Assembly (NCBI GenBank): GCA_012959765.1
Contig: DUCO01000046.1
Location: 62,001 to 126,000 of the forward strand
From: Dehalococcoidia bacterium
Lineage (GTDB): Bacteria > Chloroflexota > Dehalococcoidia > Lucifugimonadales > Lucifugimonadaceae
DNA: 64,000 nucleotides
Direction: 5' to 3'
The position numbers and the translations under genes were made by a program. Positions within the stretch are counted from its first letter, which is position 1; every line of letters starts with the position of its first letter. The notes beneath the pieces were generated by a model, which did not search any database, was not told the origin of the DNA, and saw only the letters and a program-made list of their open reading frames with translations. Of this stretch, positions 54,959 through 64,000 are shown in pieces.

Positions 54959-55375
54959 TTACTTCTCCTCGCCCAGCAGCGCTACTAGCTGGTCAGCAGC
55001 GATAGACGCCTTGTTGATCGTGGTTATGCCGAGTGAGTCGTAGAGGGTTCTGGCGCCTTCATCTTTGACTGCAGTCATCACCTCTTCAACCCTGAAAATA
55101 GACTTCGCCCGTTGTGCCGCGAGTCCGTTCAGTGAATCTTTACCGGTAGCAGCGATAAACACATCGGCATCTGCGATTCCGGCTTCAATCATGGCGGGAC
55201 CTGTCGAGCCGTCACGGAGAATGATGGTCATAGCTCCGGAATCGACTCGGCCGCGTGGCAGCAGTGAGACTAATTTGGGGTTTTTCTCGATCACGGTGAT
55301 CCGGTGCCCAAGATCGCTCAGTTTGCGAGCCAGTGATGAGCCGAGGTTCCCGGCTCCCACAATTATCACGTTCAT
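54959..55375 (-). CDS. Single-domain TrkA-N protein
   Basis: A 138-residue RCK_N domain only: VIIVGAGNLGSSLARKL (3-19) and VIEKNPKLV. It lacks a TrkA_C domain, unlike its neighbour downstream. It may pair with that neighbour to form a complete regulator (a split arrangement) or act alone. Confidence 0.8.
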   Translation of the reverse strand: MNVIIVGAGNLGSSLARKLSDLGHRITVIEKNPKLVSLLPRGRVDSGAMTIILRDGSTGPAMIEAGIADADVFIAATGKDSLNGLAAQRAKSIFRVEEVMTAVKDEGARTLYDSLGITTINKASIAADQLVALLGEEK

Positions 55376-55457
55376 TCAGGTTTATTTTCTGATTCGACTG
55401 GTGTGTTCAGCGTTGTTGAGTAGGTCTGGTGTTCGCCAATTCAGGCAAAGCCTACGG

Positions 55458-55925
55458 CTACCCTCGGCCATTTCTCGAAGTACGAGCCGCTGGTTTGGCT
55501 GCACTGCTGTGTTCTCGCCACAAAATTACATCACATGGCGCATGTTCAAGTATGTAGGGAATGTCGTTTCCGAGCGAAAAAGAGCCGTAATCGGTGGGGT
55601 ACGACGTTCCGATCACGATTGCATCGGCATCTCGCACGATCGCTTCGTGAACAACCGCAGGTCCTATATCTCGTGCCTGAAGCAGTTGCGAATCGATGTC
55701 CTGGCGGGCAAGTCGGGCAAGGCGTTCTGAACGATGCAGTACCTGCTCGCCACGAGCGATTTGATCTTCGATCTCGGCGTCGAGCGGAAGTGATCGTTGA
55801 ACTTTAATAACGTAAATGACGTACAGCCGTCCACGATCGTCTCGGACGATATCGGCTGCCCGAGAAACGGTGTTGATGTCAGATGGATCGTCGGTAACGA
55901 CGGCCAGTACGCGGTTGAATGGCAT
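55458..55925 (-). CDS. Universal stress protein family
   Basis: A 155-residue UspA fold. The nucleotide region is DADAIVIGTSYPTDYGSFSLGN, a variant of the G-2x-G-9x-G(S/T) motif, so ATP binding is uncertain. The C-terminus is a basic, disordered tail. It lies among TrkA-type regulators in the same direction; UspA proteins are often paired with potassium-transport regulators or channels. Confidence 0.85.
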   Translation of the reverse strand: MPFNRVLAVVTDDPSDINTVSRAADIVRDDRGRLYVIYVIKVQRSLPLDAEIEDQIARGEQVLHRSERLARLARQDIDSQLLQARDIGPAVVHEAIVRDADAIVIGTSYPTDYGSFSLGNDIPYILEHAPCDVILWREHSSAAKPAARTSRNGRG

Positions 55926-55945
55926 AGAAAATCAGCGGTGTTTAT

Positions 55946-56608
55946 TCAGTTAGTAATGTGGCTAACGAACTCGTCACGTCCTGCAACCACAAGCACGTCT
56001 CCGGCACGAAGTCGTTCTTCTGAATCAGGACTCAGCGTAATGTCGTCACCTCGCTTGAGAGCGACGATAGCAATTCCGTACTTATCTCGAGCGCTGGCAA
56101 ATCCGGCCTCATTGAGAGTCATATTCGTAAAGCGGTCGGGAACCTGAAGCCTGCTCACTCCGAACGCATCGGCAAGCTCCATGTATTCCTCTACGTCTGG
56201 GTTGAAGAGACTGTGTGCGAGTCTTCCGCCCATCTCTTCTTCTGCGTGGATAACCCGGTGACAACCGAGTCGGCGCAAGGTGTTGCCGTGAAGGGCGCTG
56301 TGGGCCCGGGCAACGATGTACGGTAGGTTCATGGTTTGGAACAGAACGCTCACCATGATGCTCGCTTCAATGTTGGCACCAATGCCTACGATCCCGATGT
56401 CGAAGTTGTGAACTCCGAGCTCACGCAAAACTGCTTCCTGAGTAGCGTCACCGGCAACCGGGTAGGTCACCTCACCCATGAGGGCCTGGACGCGCTCTTC
56501 ATCAATATCGATTGCCATTACGTCGTGACCAAGTTGGTAAAGTGTGCGTGCGACGTTACCGCCGAATCGACCGAGTCCAACTACTACGACTTGCTGCTTT
56601 GTTTTCAT
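55946..56608 (-). CDS. KtrA/TrkA-type potassium uptake regulator
   Basis: A 220-residue protein with both RCK_N (VVVVGLGRFGGNVARTL, 7-23, and the Asp in AIDIDEERV) and TrkA_C (about 140-220: RLQVPDRFTNMTL, RAGDVLVVAGRDEF). It is the most complete of the three regulators here. It is the first gene of a minus-strand set that continues with the UspA gene and the other two TrkA-type genes. No KtrB/TrkH membrane subunit is nearby. Confidence 0.88.
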   Translation of the reverse strand: MKTKQQVVVVGLGRFGGNVARTLYQLGHDVMAIDIDEERVQALMGEVTYPVAGDATQEAVLRELGVHNFDIGIVGIGANIEASIMVSVLFQTMNLPYIVARAHSALHGNTLRRLGCHRVIHAEEEMGGRLAHSLFNPDVEEYMELADAFGVSRLQVPDRFTNMTLNEAGFASARDKYGIAIVALKRGDDITLSPDSEERLRAGDVLVVAGRDEFVSHITN

Positions 56609-56928
56609 ACGGTACCGAGGATCGTATCCTCTTCATCTCCGTTCAAATACACGCAAACGTTACACGGATCCATTATCCGGTAGCGGTCAACTGCGAACGC
56701 TCACTTATTCTACCCGCAGCAGTATTACTCGATCATGCCTAAAACTGTGTGCGAATTGCTGAATTTGGAGTTTGCAACATTCGTTGTCCGATCTCAAACT
56801 CATCTAGTCGTTAGTAAAAATTCCCCCTTACCTCACAGCACAGACTTGCGAACGGGGAATGTGTTCGACACAGTGACCGGTTAGGCTTGCACTGCAAGCG
56901 CATTGCAACATTAGCTAAAGGACTTCTA

Positions 56929-58533
56929 TTGGAAGCGGCTGGTTCTACTTCACACAACCTGCGAAACATGCTGGAAAACAGCGATCGATTTTTGACTGCG
57001 GTCGAAATCGAAACTTCCCGCGGGCTGCTCATGGCAGAGGCTTCAAGAAGAACAGCCGAGCTTGCGAAACGGCTTTCCGAATTCGACAAGGTCGATTTTG
57101 TTTCGCTAACCGACAATCCGGGCGGCAATCCGCATATTCGACCCGAGGTGCTTGGTCAGGATCTTCTGTTCCGCGGTTGTGACGTTGTGATCAACATGTC
57201 GTGTAAGGACTACAATCGGAACGGCGTTGAGAGTCGGCTCTGGGCATTAGGTAGCCAGGGGTTCTCGAACGTACTGGCGTTATCTGGCGACTACCCCATT
57301 GGCGGGTTTCAAGGCCAGGCACAGCCGGTTTTCGATATCGACTCAGTCGGCCTGCTCGAACTGATGAGCAAGATGAACGATGGGCTACCGAATCAGATGT
57401 GGGGTTCCGTCGGGCGAGAAGATCGCCTTGAAAAGACCAACTTTTTCGCCGGTTGTGCTGTAAGTCCGTTCAAAAAGCTTGAAGGCGAACTGATGACTCA
57501 GTACTTCAAGCTGGCGTTGAAAGTGAAGACCGGCGCTAAGTTTGCGATTACACAGATCGGTTACGACTCCCGCAAGGCTGCAGAGCTATATCAGTACGTC
57601 CAGTCGAACGACATCAACATCCCGCTCATCGGCTCTGTTTTTATTCTCACAGCCCCCGCAGGCCGATTCTTCAATAACTGGGGCGTTCCGGGTGTTTGGG
57701 TTTCGGACGAGCTTCGAGATGAAGCCAATAAGAAGGCCAAGTCGAAGGATCGGGGCAAGGCGTTCTTCTCGGAACTTGCTGCCAAACAGATAGCGATTTT
57801 AAAAGGCATCGGCTATCGAGGGGCGTACATATCGGGGCGACCGCAGCTCAAACGAATGCAGGGCATTCTCGAGATGGCCGATTCTTTTGGCGAAAACGAC
57901 TGGAAAGACTTCGCAAAAGAGATCAACTTCGCCCAACCCGACGAGTTCTACTACTACGAACAGGGCGACAATCCCGGCCTCAGCTCAAACGAAGTGAATC
58001 CGAGTTACCGGGCATCAAAATCGAAATCGGCCCGAGCCAAGGCACAAGTAACTGTTCCGCTGCAGTTCCGAGTCGGCAAGTTCGTGCATGATCGTGTGTT
58101 TACCGAAGGAACGGTTGGCTTCAAGGTCGGCAAGGCGGTCTACAGCCAGGTCGAGAAGAGCAAGAAACTTTCGAAAATTGCTCACATTGCGGAACAGGCT
58201 ACGAAGGTTCCCGCTTATCAGTGTCGAGACTGTGGCGACTGCTCACTGCCCGACATCGCGTACCTTTGTCCCGAGTCGCAGTGCGTCAAAAGCCAGCGAA
58301 ACGGGCCATGTGGCGGTACCAAGGCTGGAAAGTGCGAAATTCTCGATCAGGAGTGCATCTGGATTCGGGCTTACGACCGGCTAAAGCCTTTCGGAGACGA
58401 GACAAAAATGCTTCAGCGGCCTATCGTGTTCCGAGATGCGTCGCTTCGTAATACATCGGCGTGGGCAAACACGTTTCTTGCACGAGATCATCACGCGAAT
58501 AGGAACCCCGAAGATACCGACTCTCGGGCATAA
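56929..58533 (+). CDS. Methylenetetrahydrofolate reductase-like protein with Cys-rich C-terminal domain
   Basis: A 534-residue protein. The start at TTG 56929 is preferred to 56887 because an AAAGGA site lies just before it. The N-terminal two thirds is an MTHFR-type barrel (VDFVSLTDNPGGNPHIRPEV; NVLALSGDYPIGGFQG; GVPGVWVSDELRDE). The C-terminal domain has a Cys-rich cluster, CRDCGDC, then LCPESQC and GPCGGTKAGKC, of the MTHFR C-terminal type, a likely Fe-S or zinc site. It probably reduces methylene-THF. The next gene is a pterin-binding methyltransferase. Confidence 0.83.
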   Translation: MEAAGSTSHNLRNMLENSDRFLTAVEIETSRGLLMAEASRRTAELAKRLSEFDKVDFVSLTDNPGGNPHIRPEVLGQDLLFRGCDVVINMSCKDYNRNGVESRLWALGSQGFSNVLALSGDYPIGGFQGQAQPVFDIDSVGLLELMSKMNDGLPNQMWGSVGREDRLEKTNFFAGCAVSPFKKLEGELMTQYFKLALKVKTGAKFAITQIGYDSRKAAELYQYVQSNDINIPLIGSVFILTAPAGRFFNNWGVPGVWVSDELRDEANKKAKSKDRGKAFFSELAAKQIAILKGIGYRGAYISGRPQLKRMQGILEMADSFGENDWKDFAKEINFAQPDEFYYYEQGDNPGLSSNEVNPSYRASKSKSARAKAQVTVPLQFRVGKFVHDRVFTEGTVGFKVGKAVYSQVEKSKKLSKIAHIAEQATKVPAYQCRDCGDCSLPDIAYLCPESQCVKSQRNGPCGGTKAGKCEILDQECIWIRAYDRLKPFGDETKMLQRPIVFRDASLRNTSAWANTFLARDHHANRNPEDTDSRA

Positions 58534-58617
58534 TCGATAGCCTCGCTTTAGACTTCAGTCGTTCTCGCAACTCAGCTCTATTCGTTCGAAATAGAGTGCG
58601 CCCAAGAGTGGAAATAC

Positions 58618-59655
58618 ATGCCCAGAGCCATTAACAGTTCCGATCAGTTCACCGTTATCGGTGAGAATATCCACGCCACTCGAGTTGTGAAGCGCGGCGG
58701 CGTTCGAGGCCACGTATTCGACGATGGAACCGAGGCCGTGAAGTACAGGCTAGACGGCGAGCGACACTATGTGCACATTCCCGAACACTTCACAAAAACT
58801 CAGCCGTATGAACAGGGCAACCTGAAGCACTTCATGATCGCTATGTGGAAGGGTCTCAATGGCGATGCAGACGAATCGGCTGAAGGCAAGGCGTACATCA
58901 CGTACGAAGTGAACCGCCAGATTAAAAACGGTGCGAATTATCTTGACCTGAACGTCGATGAATCTTCCTACCGATTGCATGAGCAGAAAGAGACCATGGA
59001 GTGGCTCGTGAAGTTCGCGGAATCGGTATCGAGTGTTCCGCCGAGTATCGATTCATCGAATCCCGAGATCATCGAAGTTGGCCTGGCTACCTACAGTGGA
59101 ACGCAGGGACGCCCGATGCTCAACTCGATCGCCCTTGAGCGACCCGAGGCGATCGACATGGCACTGAAGTACGACGCACGGGCAGTTGTGATGGCTTCGA
59201 ACGAGGTCGGAATGCCTGCGGATGCCGATGAGCGCGTCGAGAACGTCGGCAGGATTCTCGAAATGGCACTCGAAAAGGGAATGGCCGAAGAGGATATTTT
59301 CGTAGACCCGCTTTACTTCCCGATTGCAGTTGATTCGAACTACGGCAAGCATGCTTTCGACGCCATCACAAAGATCAGGGCTGAGTTTGGCGACAAAATT
59401 CACGTCGCAGGCGGCATGAGTAACGTGTCGTTCGGGATTCCAAAGCGTCGACTTATTAACGATCTGTTTTTGTACCTTGCGATTGAAGCTGGTGCAGATG
59501 CCGGAATTATCGATCCGATGACGACATCTGCCGAGCGCTCGCTCGATATCGACCTGGAAGCGGGGCCCGTGAAGCTGGCGATGGAGCTGCTTCAAGGCAA
59601 CGACGATTTCGCAATGAATTACATCACAGCGTTCAGAGCAGGCGAACTCGACTAG
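58618..59655 (+). CDS. Pterin-binding methyltransferase-like protein
   Basis: A 345-residue TIM-barrel of the dihydropteroate synthase / methyltetrahydrofolate methyltransferase class. NGANYLDLNVDESSY (about 100-114), PPSIDSSNPEIIEVGL, LNSIALERPE and IHVAGGMSNVSFGIP match the pterin-binding family, which includes the domain of MetH and AcsE. It would pass methyl groups between folate and a corrinoid or another acceptor. No corrinoid protein lies next to it. It follows the MTHFR-like gene by about 85 bp. Confidence 0.8.
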   Translation: MPRAINSSDQFTVIGENIHATRVVKRGGVRGHVFDDGTEAVKYRLDGERHYVHIPEHFTKTQPYEQGNLKHFMIAMWKGLNGDADESAEGKAYITYEVNRQIKNGANYLDLNVDESSYRLHEQKETMEWLVKFAESVSSVPPSIDSSNPEIIEVGLATYSGTQGRPMLNSIALERPEAIDMALKYDARAVVMASNEVGMPADADERVENVGRILEMALEKGMAEEDIFVDPLYFPIAVDSNYGKHAFDAITKIRAEFGDKIHVAGGMSNVSFGIPKRRLINDLFLYLAIEAGADAGIIDPMTTSAERSLDIDLEAGPVKLAMELLQGNDDFAMNYITAFRAGELD

Positions 59656-59746
59656 GGTGCCAGCGGGTGCCATTGGCACTTTTTCTACTTGTCTGGACAT
59701 TGTTCCTGGATTGTTGGACTGACGGTGATTGACGCGTGGGCCACCG

Positions 59747-59782
59747 TTTCCCGAGTGGTGTCAGCGGAGTCGAGGGATCTGG
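59747..59782. repeat. Dispersed element, family 2 copy 2 (one arm)
   Basis: The 297-bp gap before the BrkB gene holds this arm: TTTCCCGAGTGG, GTCA and CGAGGGATCTGG match copy 1 (17251-17286) in 31 of 36 positions. Next to it, GTGGGG and CCCCAC (59784-59811) frame a small palindrome CATGGCCATG. The second arm seen in copy 1 is not found here. Confidence 0.65.
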
Positions 59783-59952
59783 TGTGGGGATGCGCATGGC
59801 CATGACCCCACGACAAGTGCCACATTAATGCGAGCCAATAATCTGCATCAACACGCTACAAATCCACTCCCACCAATCGCCAGTCATCGCCGAATTACGT
59901 TTAATGCACTGATTGCACGTACGGCATTTGTGTTGGCACAATAGTCAGCCTG

Positions 59953-60972
59953 ATGTTTAGCGTGGTCGTTTTTATCTATAGATTTATTACCAGTAACTTC
60001 AACGAGTTCCTCGGTAAGAACGGGCCGTACATGTCTGCGGCCATTGCGTACTACGCTTTCTTTTCGCTCTTCCCGCTCTCGCTGGCACTCATCGCCGTGT
60101 TCTCCCTTGTTCTAGGAATAGAAGGGGTTGAGCAAAACCTAATCACCGGGTTGAAAGAACAAATTCCGGTTCTGGCCGAGGCCGACGACGAATTTCTCAG
60201 CAACTTCTTCGAAAGCATTTCGACTGGTCGTACTGCCGGTGGGGTGGTCGCCATCATTGGGTTGTTCTGGGTGTCTCAACAGGTGTTCAGTGCGATTCGT
60301 AAAAGCATCAACGTTATCTGGGGTATCAACAAAACTCGCCCGTTCCTGACCGAGCGGCTCATGGACCTCGCTCTGATGTTCGGCGCGGCAACCCTGTTGT
60401 TCGCTTCAATTTTCATTACCGGGCTTATCACGTTCATTCAGGAACTTTCGGCTATCTGGCTGCCCGATGCGCCGATCAGCGACGCAAGGTTCTGGCAGAA
60501 GGCCGCCGTGTTCGTACCGCTGATCCTGAACTTCACCGTGTTCCTGACGCTTTACTGGTGGTTGCCCAACACGAAACTGCGATTCAAGGAAGTTTGGGCC
60601 ACGGCACTTGCGGGCGCAGCAGCGTTCGAAATTTCGAAGGCGATATTTGTTTTCTACCTGCGGAACATGAGTGGTGTCGCAACCAACATCTACGGCGGTG
60701 TCAGCGCCATCATCGTGTTGATGATTTTCGTTTACGTTTCAGCAATTATTCTGCTCGTCGGGGCGATGCTGACATCAAGATATGCGTTCTATCTGGCTGA
60801 AACCGAACAGAAGAAGCGAAACAAGTCGCTGTCACGAAGTCTCGAACGTATCCGTGGAACCGCTTCGCTTCCAGGCATGCCGAATCTGGTTCCGGAAGGC
60901 GCCCAAGAAACCGATTTCAATGCAGGACCTGGAGCGATGCGCCATGACTCAAACGAGGACGATGCCAGATAA
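59953..60972 (+). CDS. YihY/BrkB-family membrane protein
   Basis: A 339-residue protein with about six hydrophobic helices. MSAAIAYYAFFSLFPLSLALIA (near 27-48) and WATALAGAAAFEISKAIFVFYL with GGVSAIIVLMIFVY are the BrkB pattern. The function is unresolved in the family; it is a predicted inner-membrane protein, once proposed to be RNase BN in error. The C-terminal 65 residues are soluble. Confidence 0.9.
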   Translation: MFSVVVFIYRFITSNFNEFLGKNGPYMSAAIAYYAFFSLFPLSLALIAVFSLVLGIEGVEQNLITGLKEQIPVLAEADDEFLSNFFESISTGRTAGGVVAIIGLFWVSQQVFSAIRKSINVIWGINKTRPFLTERLMDLALMFGAATLLFASIFITGLITFIQELSAIWLPDAPISDARFWQKAAVFVPLILNFTVFLTLYWWLPNTKLRFKEVWATALAGAAAFEISKAIFVFYLRNMSGVATNIYGGVSAIIVLMIFVYVSAIILLVGAMLTSRYAFYLAETEQKKRNKSLSRSLERIRGTASLPGMPNLVPEGAQETDFNAGPGAMRHDSNEDDAR

Positions 60973-61078
60973 CTGGCGATTCGACCTGTTGGTGACCGCG
61001 CGCTCTTATACCGTCATTCTGAACTAGCCTGCCCAGAAGCAATCGGAGGATTCAGAACCTCGACTGACGCTGACAACC

Positions 61079-61567
61079 ATGATCAACGCTTCAAACATCA
61101 GAGCCGCAACCGAGTCCGACCTCGCGGCCCTTGTCCAAAGCCTCGCACCAGAACTGGCGCGCGCTCAACTAAAGAATAGATTCACCGAGCAACGGGCAGG
61201 ATTTCGATTGATACTCGTACTTGAGCACAAAAATGAACTCGCCGGCACCATCAGCATCGATCCCGGTGTCGATCGAGATGGTTTCACCCACCGACTGTTC
61301 GCGCTCGACGTTGGTCAGCGATTTCGCCGACAGGGATTCGCAACACAGCTGATTCGTGCTGTTGAAGAACATGTGCTCGCTGACGGCCACACGACATTGC
61401 GGCTCGACGTGGCGATCGACAACACGGCCGCCATTAACCTGTACAAGAAGCTCGGATATGAACCCGTTGGGGAGCCAACCCGGCTGCAGTGGAGCATTCA
61501 GACCGATGGTGGTTCATCAGAGGTGATCGTCGACACCTGCCAGCGAATGGTGAAACGGCTTGGTTAG
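61079..61567 (+). CDS. GNAT-family N-acetyltransferase
   Basis: A 162-residue acetyltransferase. The acetyl-CoA motif is GQRFRRQGFATQLIRAVEEH (about 79-98), and VAIDNTAAINLYKKLGYEPVGE is the closing segment. It could acetylate a peptide N-terminus or a small amine. Its stop codon overlaps the end of a convergent MFS pseudogene. Confidence 0.9.
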   Translation: MINASNIRAATESDLAALVQSLAPELARAQLKNRFTEQRAGFRLILVLEHKNELAGTISIDPGVDRDGFTHRLFALDVGQRFRRQGFATQLIRAVEEHVLADGHTTLRLDVAIDNTAAINLYKKLGYEPVGEPTRLQWSIQTDGGSSEVIVDTCQRMVKRLG

Positions 61568-62904
61568 TTAGAGTCGGTCCCATCGGATTCACCGGATTCG
61601 CCAGATTTAGCCGAATCGCCAGGCGATTGCGGAATCGTTTTCATCGACCGTATAGTCGGGTGTAACAGCACCACTCCTGCCAGCATGAATATGGCCGATC
61701 CTGTCGCAAGGGCGATTCGTAGTCCAACCAGTTCGGCCACGATACCGGCGATCGATGCTCCGATCAACATCCCAGTCTTTTCGGAAACTTTCAGCGCGCT
61801 GGCGACTCTTCCTCGAAGATGCTCGGGCGTAACTGCCTGTTGAACGCTTGCCTCGTTGATATCGTGCATTATCCAAAAGCCATCGCCGAATACTTGCGGT
61901 ATCACGAAAAACACCATCGCCAACCAGATTTCAGTCGGCGCCAGCGGCATGAAGAAGCTGACGCTGCCGTAAATAAACAACCCCAGTGCCATAGTTGGCC
62001 CGACGCCTAATTTGCGGGTTACTCGGGTGGTGTATATGGCACCAACAAACGAACTGGCACCGCCGATTCCGATGATGATTCCAAACGGCCCCGGCTGAAT
62101 ACCGATCTCACCAATCGCAAATAGCGCGATCATTCCACCAAGAATTCCGCCTGATACCGACACGATGACGCTGCTGATGGCTATGAGAAGCAGGATTTGG
62201 TTCCTTGCGATAAATCGATAACCCTCCATAATTTCGCTGCGAATATTGCCTTTTTGGTCGGGTTTTTCCGGTTCAGGTTCACGTTGGCGAATCAGCAGAA
62301 TCAGTATCCCGGATATGGCGAAAGTGACTGCCTAGACAATGCTTGCGCTTATTGCCGACGCCAACTGTGCGATGAATCCACCAACGTTGAATCCGATCTG
62401 CTCAGCAACTGAATCGGCAGCTCCCATCTTAGCGTTGGCTTCGAGCAGTCGATCGCGCCCGACAAGGCTTGGCATGTACGCTCGGTTCGCTACCTCATTG
62501 AAAATTCCCAGCGAGCCGTTGATGAATGCCACTACGTAGAGGTGTTCGATGTGAAGTTCGAATACAAAATGCGCTACTGCAAGGCTGGCGATAGAAAGCG
62601 ATTGCAGCAGATCGGTGGTTGCAAGCACTAATCGACGTTTCGTGCGGTCGATCCACGGTCCGGCCATCAGCCCGAACGCCAGACCGGATGCAGAACTTGC
62701 GCCTCCGATGATCGCCATCTGATAGGGACGAGCGTCGAGAACCAGGATGGCAATAAGCGGAAGCACCATCATCATCCGACCAAGATTTGAAGTCGACTGG
62801 GCTGCCCAAAGTTTTAGAAAATCGGGGTTGCGCCAGAGGCTATCTCGACTCTGTGATGGCGTGGTCTCGGGCGAATCCGTTGAGGGTATGCCACATGATG
62901 ACAT
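61564..62904 (-). pseudogene. MFS transporter interrupted by an amber codon
   Basis: The minus strand reads a clear MFS start (SLWRNPDFLKLWAAQSTSNL, ILVLDARPYQMAIIGGASSASG) from 62904 to SASIV, then TAG at 62332-62334. The same frame continues AVTFAISGILILLIRQRE and on through MALGLFIYGSVSFFMPL to 61564. Only one codon breaks it, likely CAG to TAG. A natural stop is unlikely, since the sequence on both sides is continuous membrane protein. Substrate unknown. Confidence 0.82.
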
Positions 62905-62980
62905 GCCCCGGGAGATACGTTGCTAACTGGTTTTTGTTAGGTCGGTGCGCGCCTCTGGCAATGAAAGGTGCGCCCACCCC

Positions 62981-63958
62981 CTACCCAAGCTCAGCGATGA
63001 TCTTGCCTTTTACGTGGCGGGTTTCTAGCTGGGCGAGACCTTCCGGGATGTCGGCAAGGCCGATTGTCTGCTCGATCATGGGGTCGATCTTCTTGTCGGC
63101 GACTAACGCGATCATCTCTTCTGCCATTCGGGCAAGATCGATTTGAGCTGCACGGTTAGTTGAAGAATGCGCACCGCCGTAGGCGATGTTGTGGATCGAC
63201 TTTGCGCCGGCGAACGTTGTGTCGTCGATCGTTGGCATTCCGGCAACGCAGGCGATGCCGCCCCTGAAGTTCAGCACTTCGATTCCTTCGTTGGCGGTGT
63301 TTACATCTACGGCTCCAAGTACGCGGTAAACTCCAAGTCCAGCAGTGATCTCCATGATCCTCTCGACCACGTTCTCGGTGTTGTAATCGATCACGAAATC
63401 GGCTCCCAGCGACTTCACAAACTCGTGGTTGTGCGCAGACGCCGTCGTGATGACGGTCGCACCTATATGGGCGCATATCTGCACTGCGAAGCCGCCTACG
63501 CCCCCGGCACCGCCCTGCATCCACACTGTGTGCTCTGGTTGCACATCGAGCCGGCGGGTTACGGCTTCGTAGGCCGTGAGTCCGGCACAGGGGATAGCCG
63601 CTGCTGCTGTGAATGAGACAGCGTCGGGGATTCTGGCGGTTGTGTGTGCAGTTGTGATTGCGTACTCGGCGAATCCGCCGGGCTTGCTGAGATCGCCGTG
63701 GTAGAAGACCCGATCTCCTGTCGTCCACTGCGTTACGTCAGCGCCCACCCTATCAACCACACCCGCCACATCAAGCCCTAGCACGTGCGGCCACGCCCAG
63801 TTTTCGTTCCCACGCCCCGCAAGCTTGTAATCGACAGGGTTCAGGCTCACAGCGTGCACCTTCACTCGAATTTCGTCGGGACCAGGCTCCGGCGTTGGCA
63901 GTTCGCCAACACGAAGATCGCTAACAGGACCGGGCTTATCGAGTAGTAGTGCTTTCAT
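62981..63958 (-). CDS. Quinone oxidoreductase-like medium-chain dehydrogenase
   Basis: A 325-residue MDR protein. HVLGLDVAGVVDRVGADV (about 58-75), GDRVFYHGDLSKPGGFAEYA and the NADPH motif GGAGGVGGFAVQICAHIGA are typical. The structural-zinc Cys cluster is absent, which fits the zinc-free quinone-reductase branch. Substrate unknown. It is the last complete gene before the right edge. Confidence 0.88.
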   Translation of the reverse strand: MKALLLDKPGPVSDLRVGELPTPEPGPDEIRVKVHAVSLNPVDYKLAGRGNENWAWPHVLGLDVAGVVDRVGADVTQWTTGDRVFYHGDLSKPGGFAEYAITTAHTTARIPDAVSFTAAAAIPCAGLTAYEAVTRRLDVQPEHTVWMQGGAGGVGGFAVQICAHIGATVITTASAHNHEFVKSLGADFVIDYNTENVVERIMEITAGLGVYRVLGAVDVNTANEGIEVLNFRGGIACVAGMPTIDDTTFAGAKSIHNIAYGGAHSSTNRAAQIDLARMAEEMIALVADKKIDPMIEQTIGLADIPEGLAQLETRHVKGKIIAELG

Positions 63959-64000
63959 GTTTTGGGGACCTTATCTTCTGGCTGGAGCGCCCTACGCTTT

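Noticed and set aside
61010-61060. CGTCATTCTGAAC near the BrkB-GNAT gap, similar in part to the family 1 repeat
   Set aside because: The inner arms and the mirror arm are missing; the resemblance is short.

Overview
The window looks like chromosomal DNA of a free-living bacterium of roughly 50% GC by eye. Housekeeping genes are dense (dnaG-rpoD, recF, holB, glmS, cmk, apt, tRNA-Pro) and are mixed with amino-acid biosynthesis (argH, G, D, B, J; thrB-lysC; lysA; pheA). An enolase-superfamily enzyme, a flavin monooxygenase-like protein, PPOX-fold and RraA-like proteins, and a methylene-THF reductase carrying a Cys-rich C-terminal domain point to a Chloroflexota member such as the marine SAR202 / Dehalococcoidia group. 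That assignment is inference from gene content. No prophage, insertion sequence or CRISPR array was found.

Layout. 1-10.6 kb is mostly minus strand: argH (cut by the edge), a lipoprotein, argG, a pyruvate-dehydrogenase-E1-like enzyme, argD, plsY, argB and argJ, with RraA and HxlR genes inserted. 11-15.6 kb has a disrupted glycosyltransferase with a repeated tail motif, a thioredoxin-reductase-like flavoprotein, a zinc-ribbon protein and a broken VTT membrane protein. 15.7-22.3 kb is accessory metabolism: FMO-like and TetR genes with palindromic operators, an enolase-superfamily enzyme, a PPOX protein, a lipoprotein, tRNA-Pro and a 2-hydroxyacid dehydrogenase. 22.4-26.7 kb is a plus-strand run: thrB-lysC, two GT2 glycosyltransferases and a CoA-binding protein. 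27-36.7 kb holds a TPR gene, an aminomutase-like gene, Sir2-recF, a DUF3179 gene, apt, HAD, mazG and selD. 36.9-53.4 kb is the housekeeping core: lysA-holB, cmk-plsC-glmS, two MFS genes, dgt, dnaG-rpoD and a broken fpg. 53.4-64 kb has pheA with three TrkA-type regulators and a UspA, a folate C1 pair, BrkB, GNAT, a broken MFS gene and a quinone-reductase-like gene.

The most interesting signal is selenocysteine use. selD carries an in-frame TGA at its catalytic position (CAGU...K), 29 codons upstream of the start a normal gene finder would choose, followed by a bacterial-SECIS-like hairpin. About 4 kb away, a DUF3179 gene has an in-frame TGA at the first Cys of its CPLC motif (giving UPLC), again followed by a 7-bp hairpin with a five-base loop at a suitable distance. 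This makes a candidate new selenoprotein family. The same gene has another TGA at a probable Gly position and a late frameshift, and a TPR gene has a TGA at a similar position, so pseudogene decay or sequence error is a real alternative.

Six genes are disrupted: glycosyltransferase, VTT, DUF3179, fpg, one MFS transporter and possibly the TPR gene. All are dispensable types, while the essential genes are intact. Two families of dispersed inverted-repeat elements (three copies and two copies) sit in intergenic gaps.
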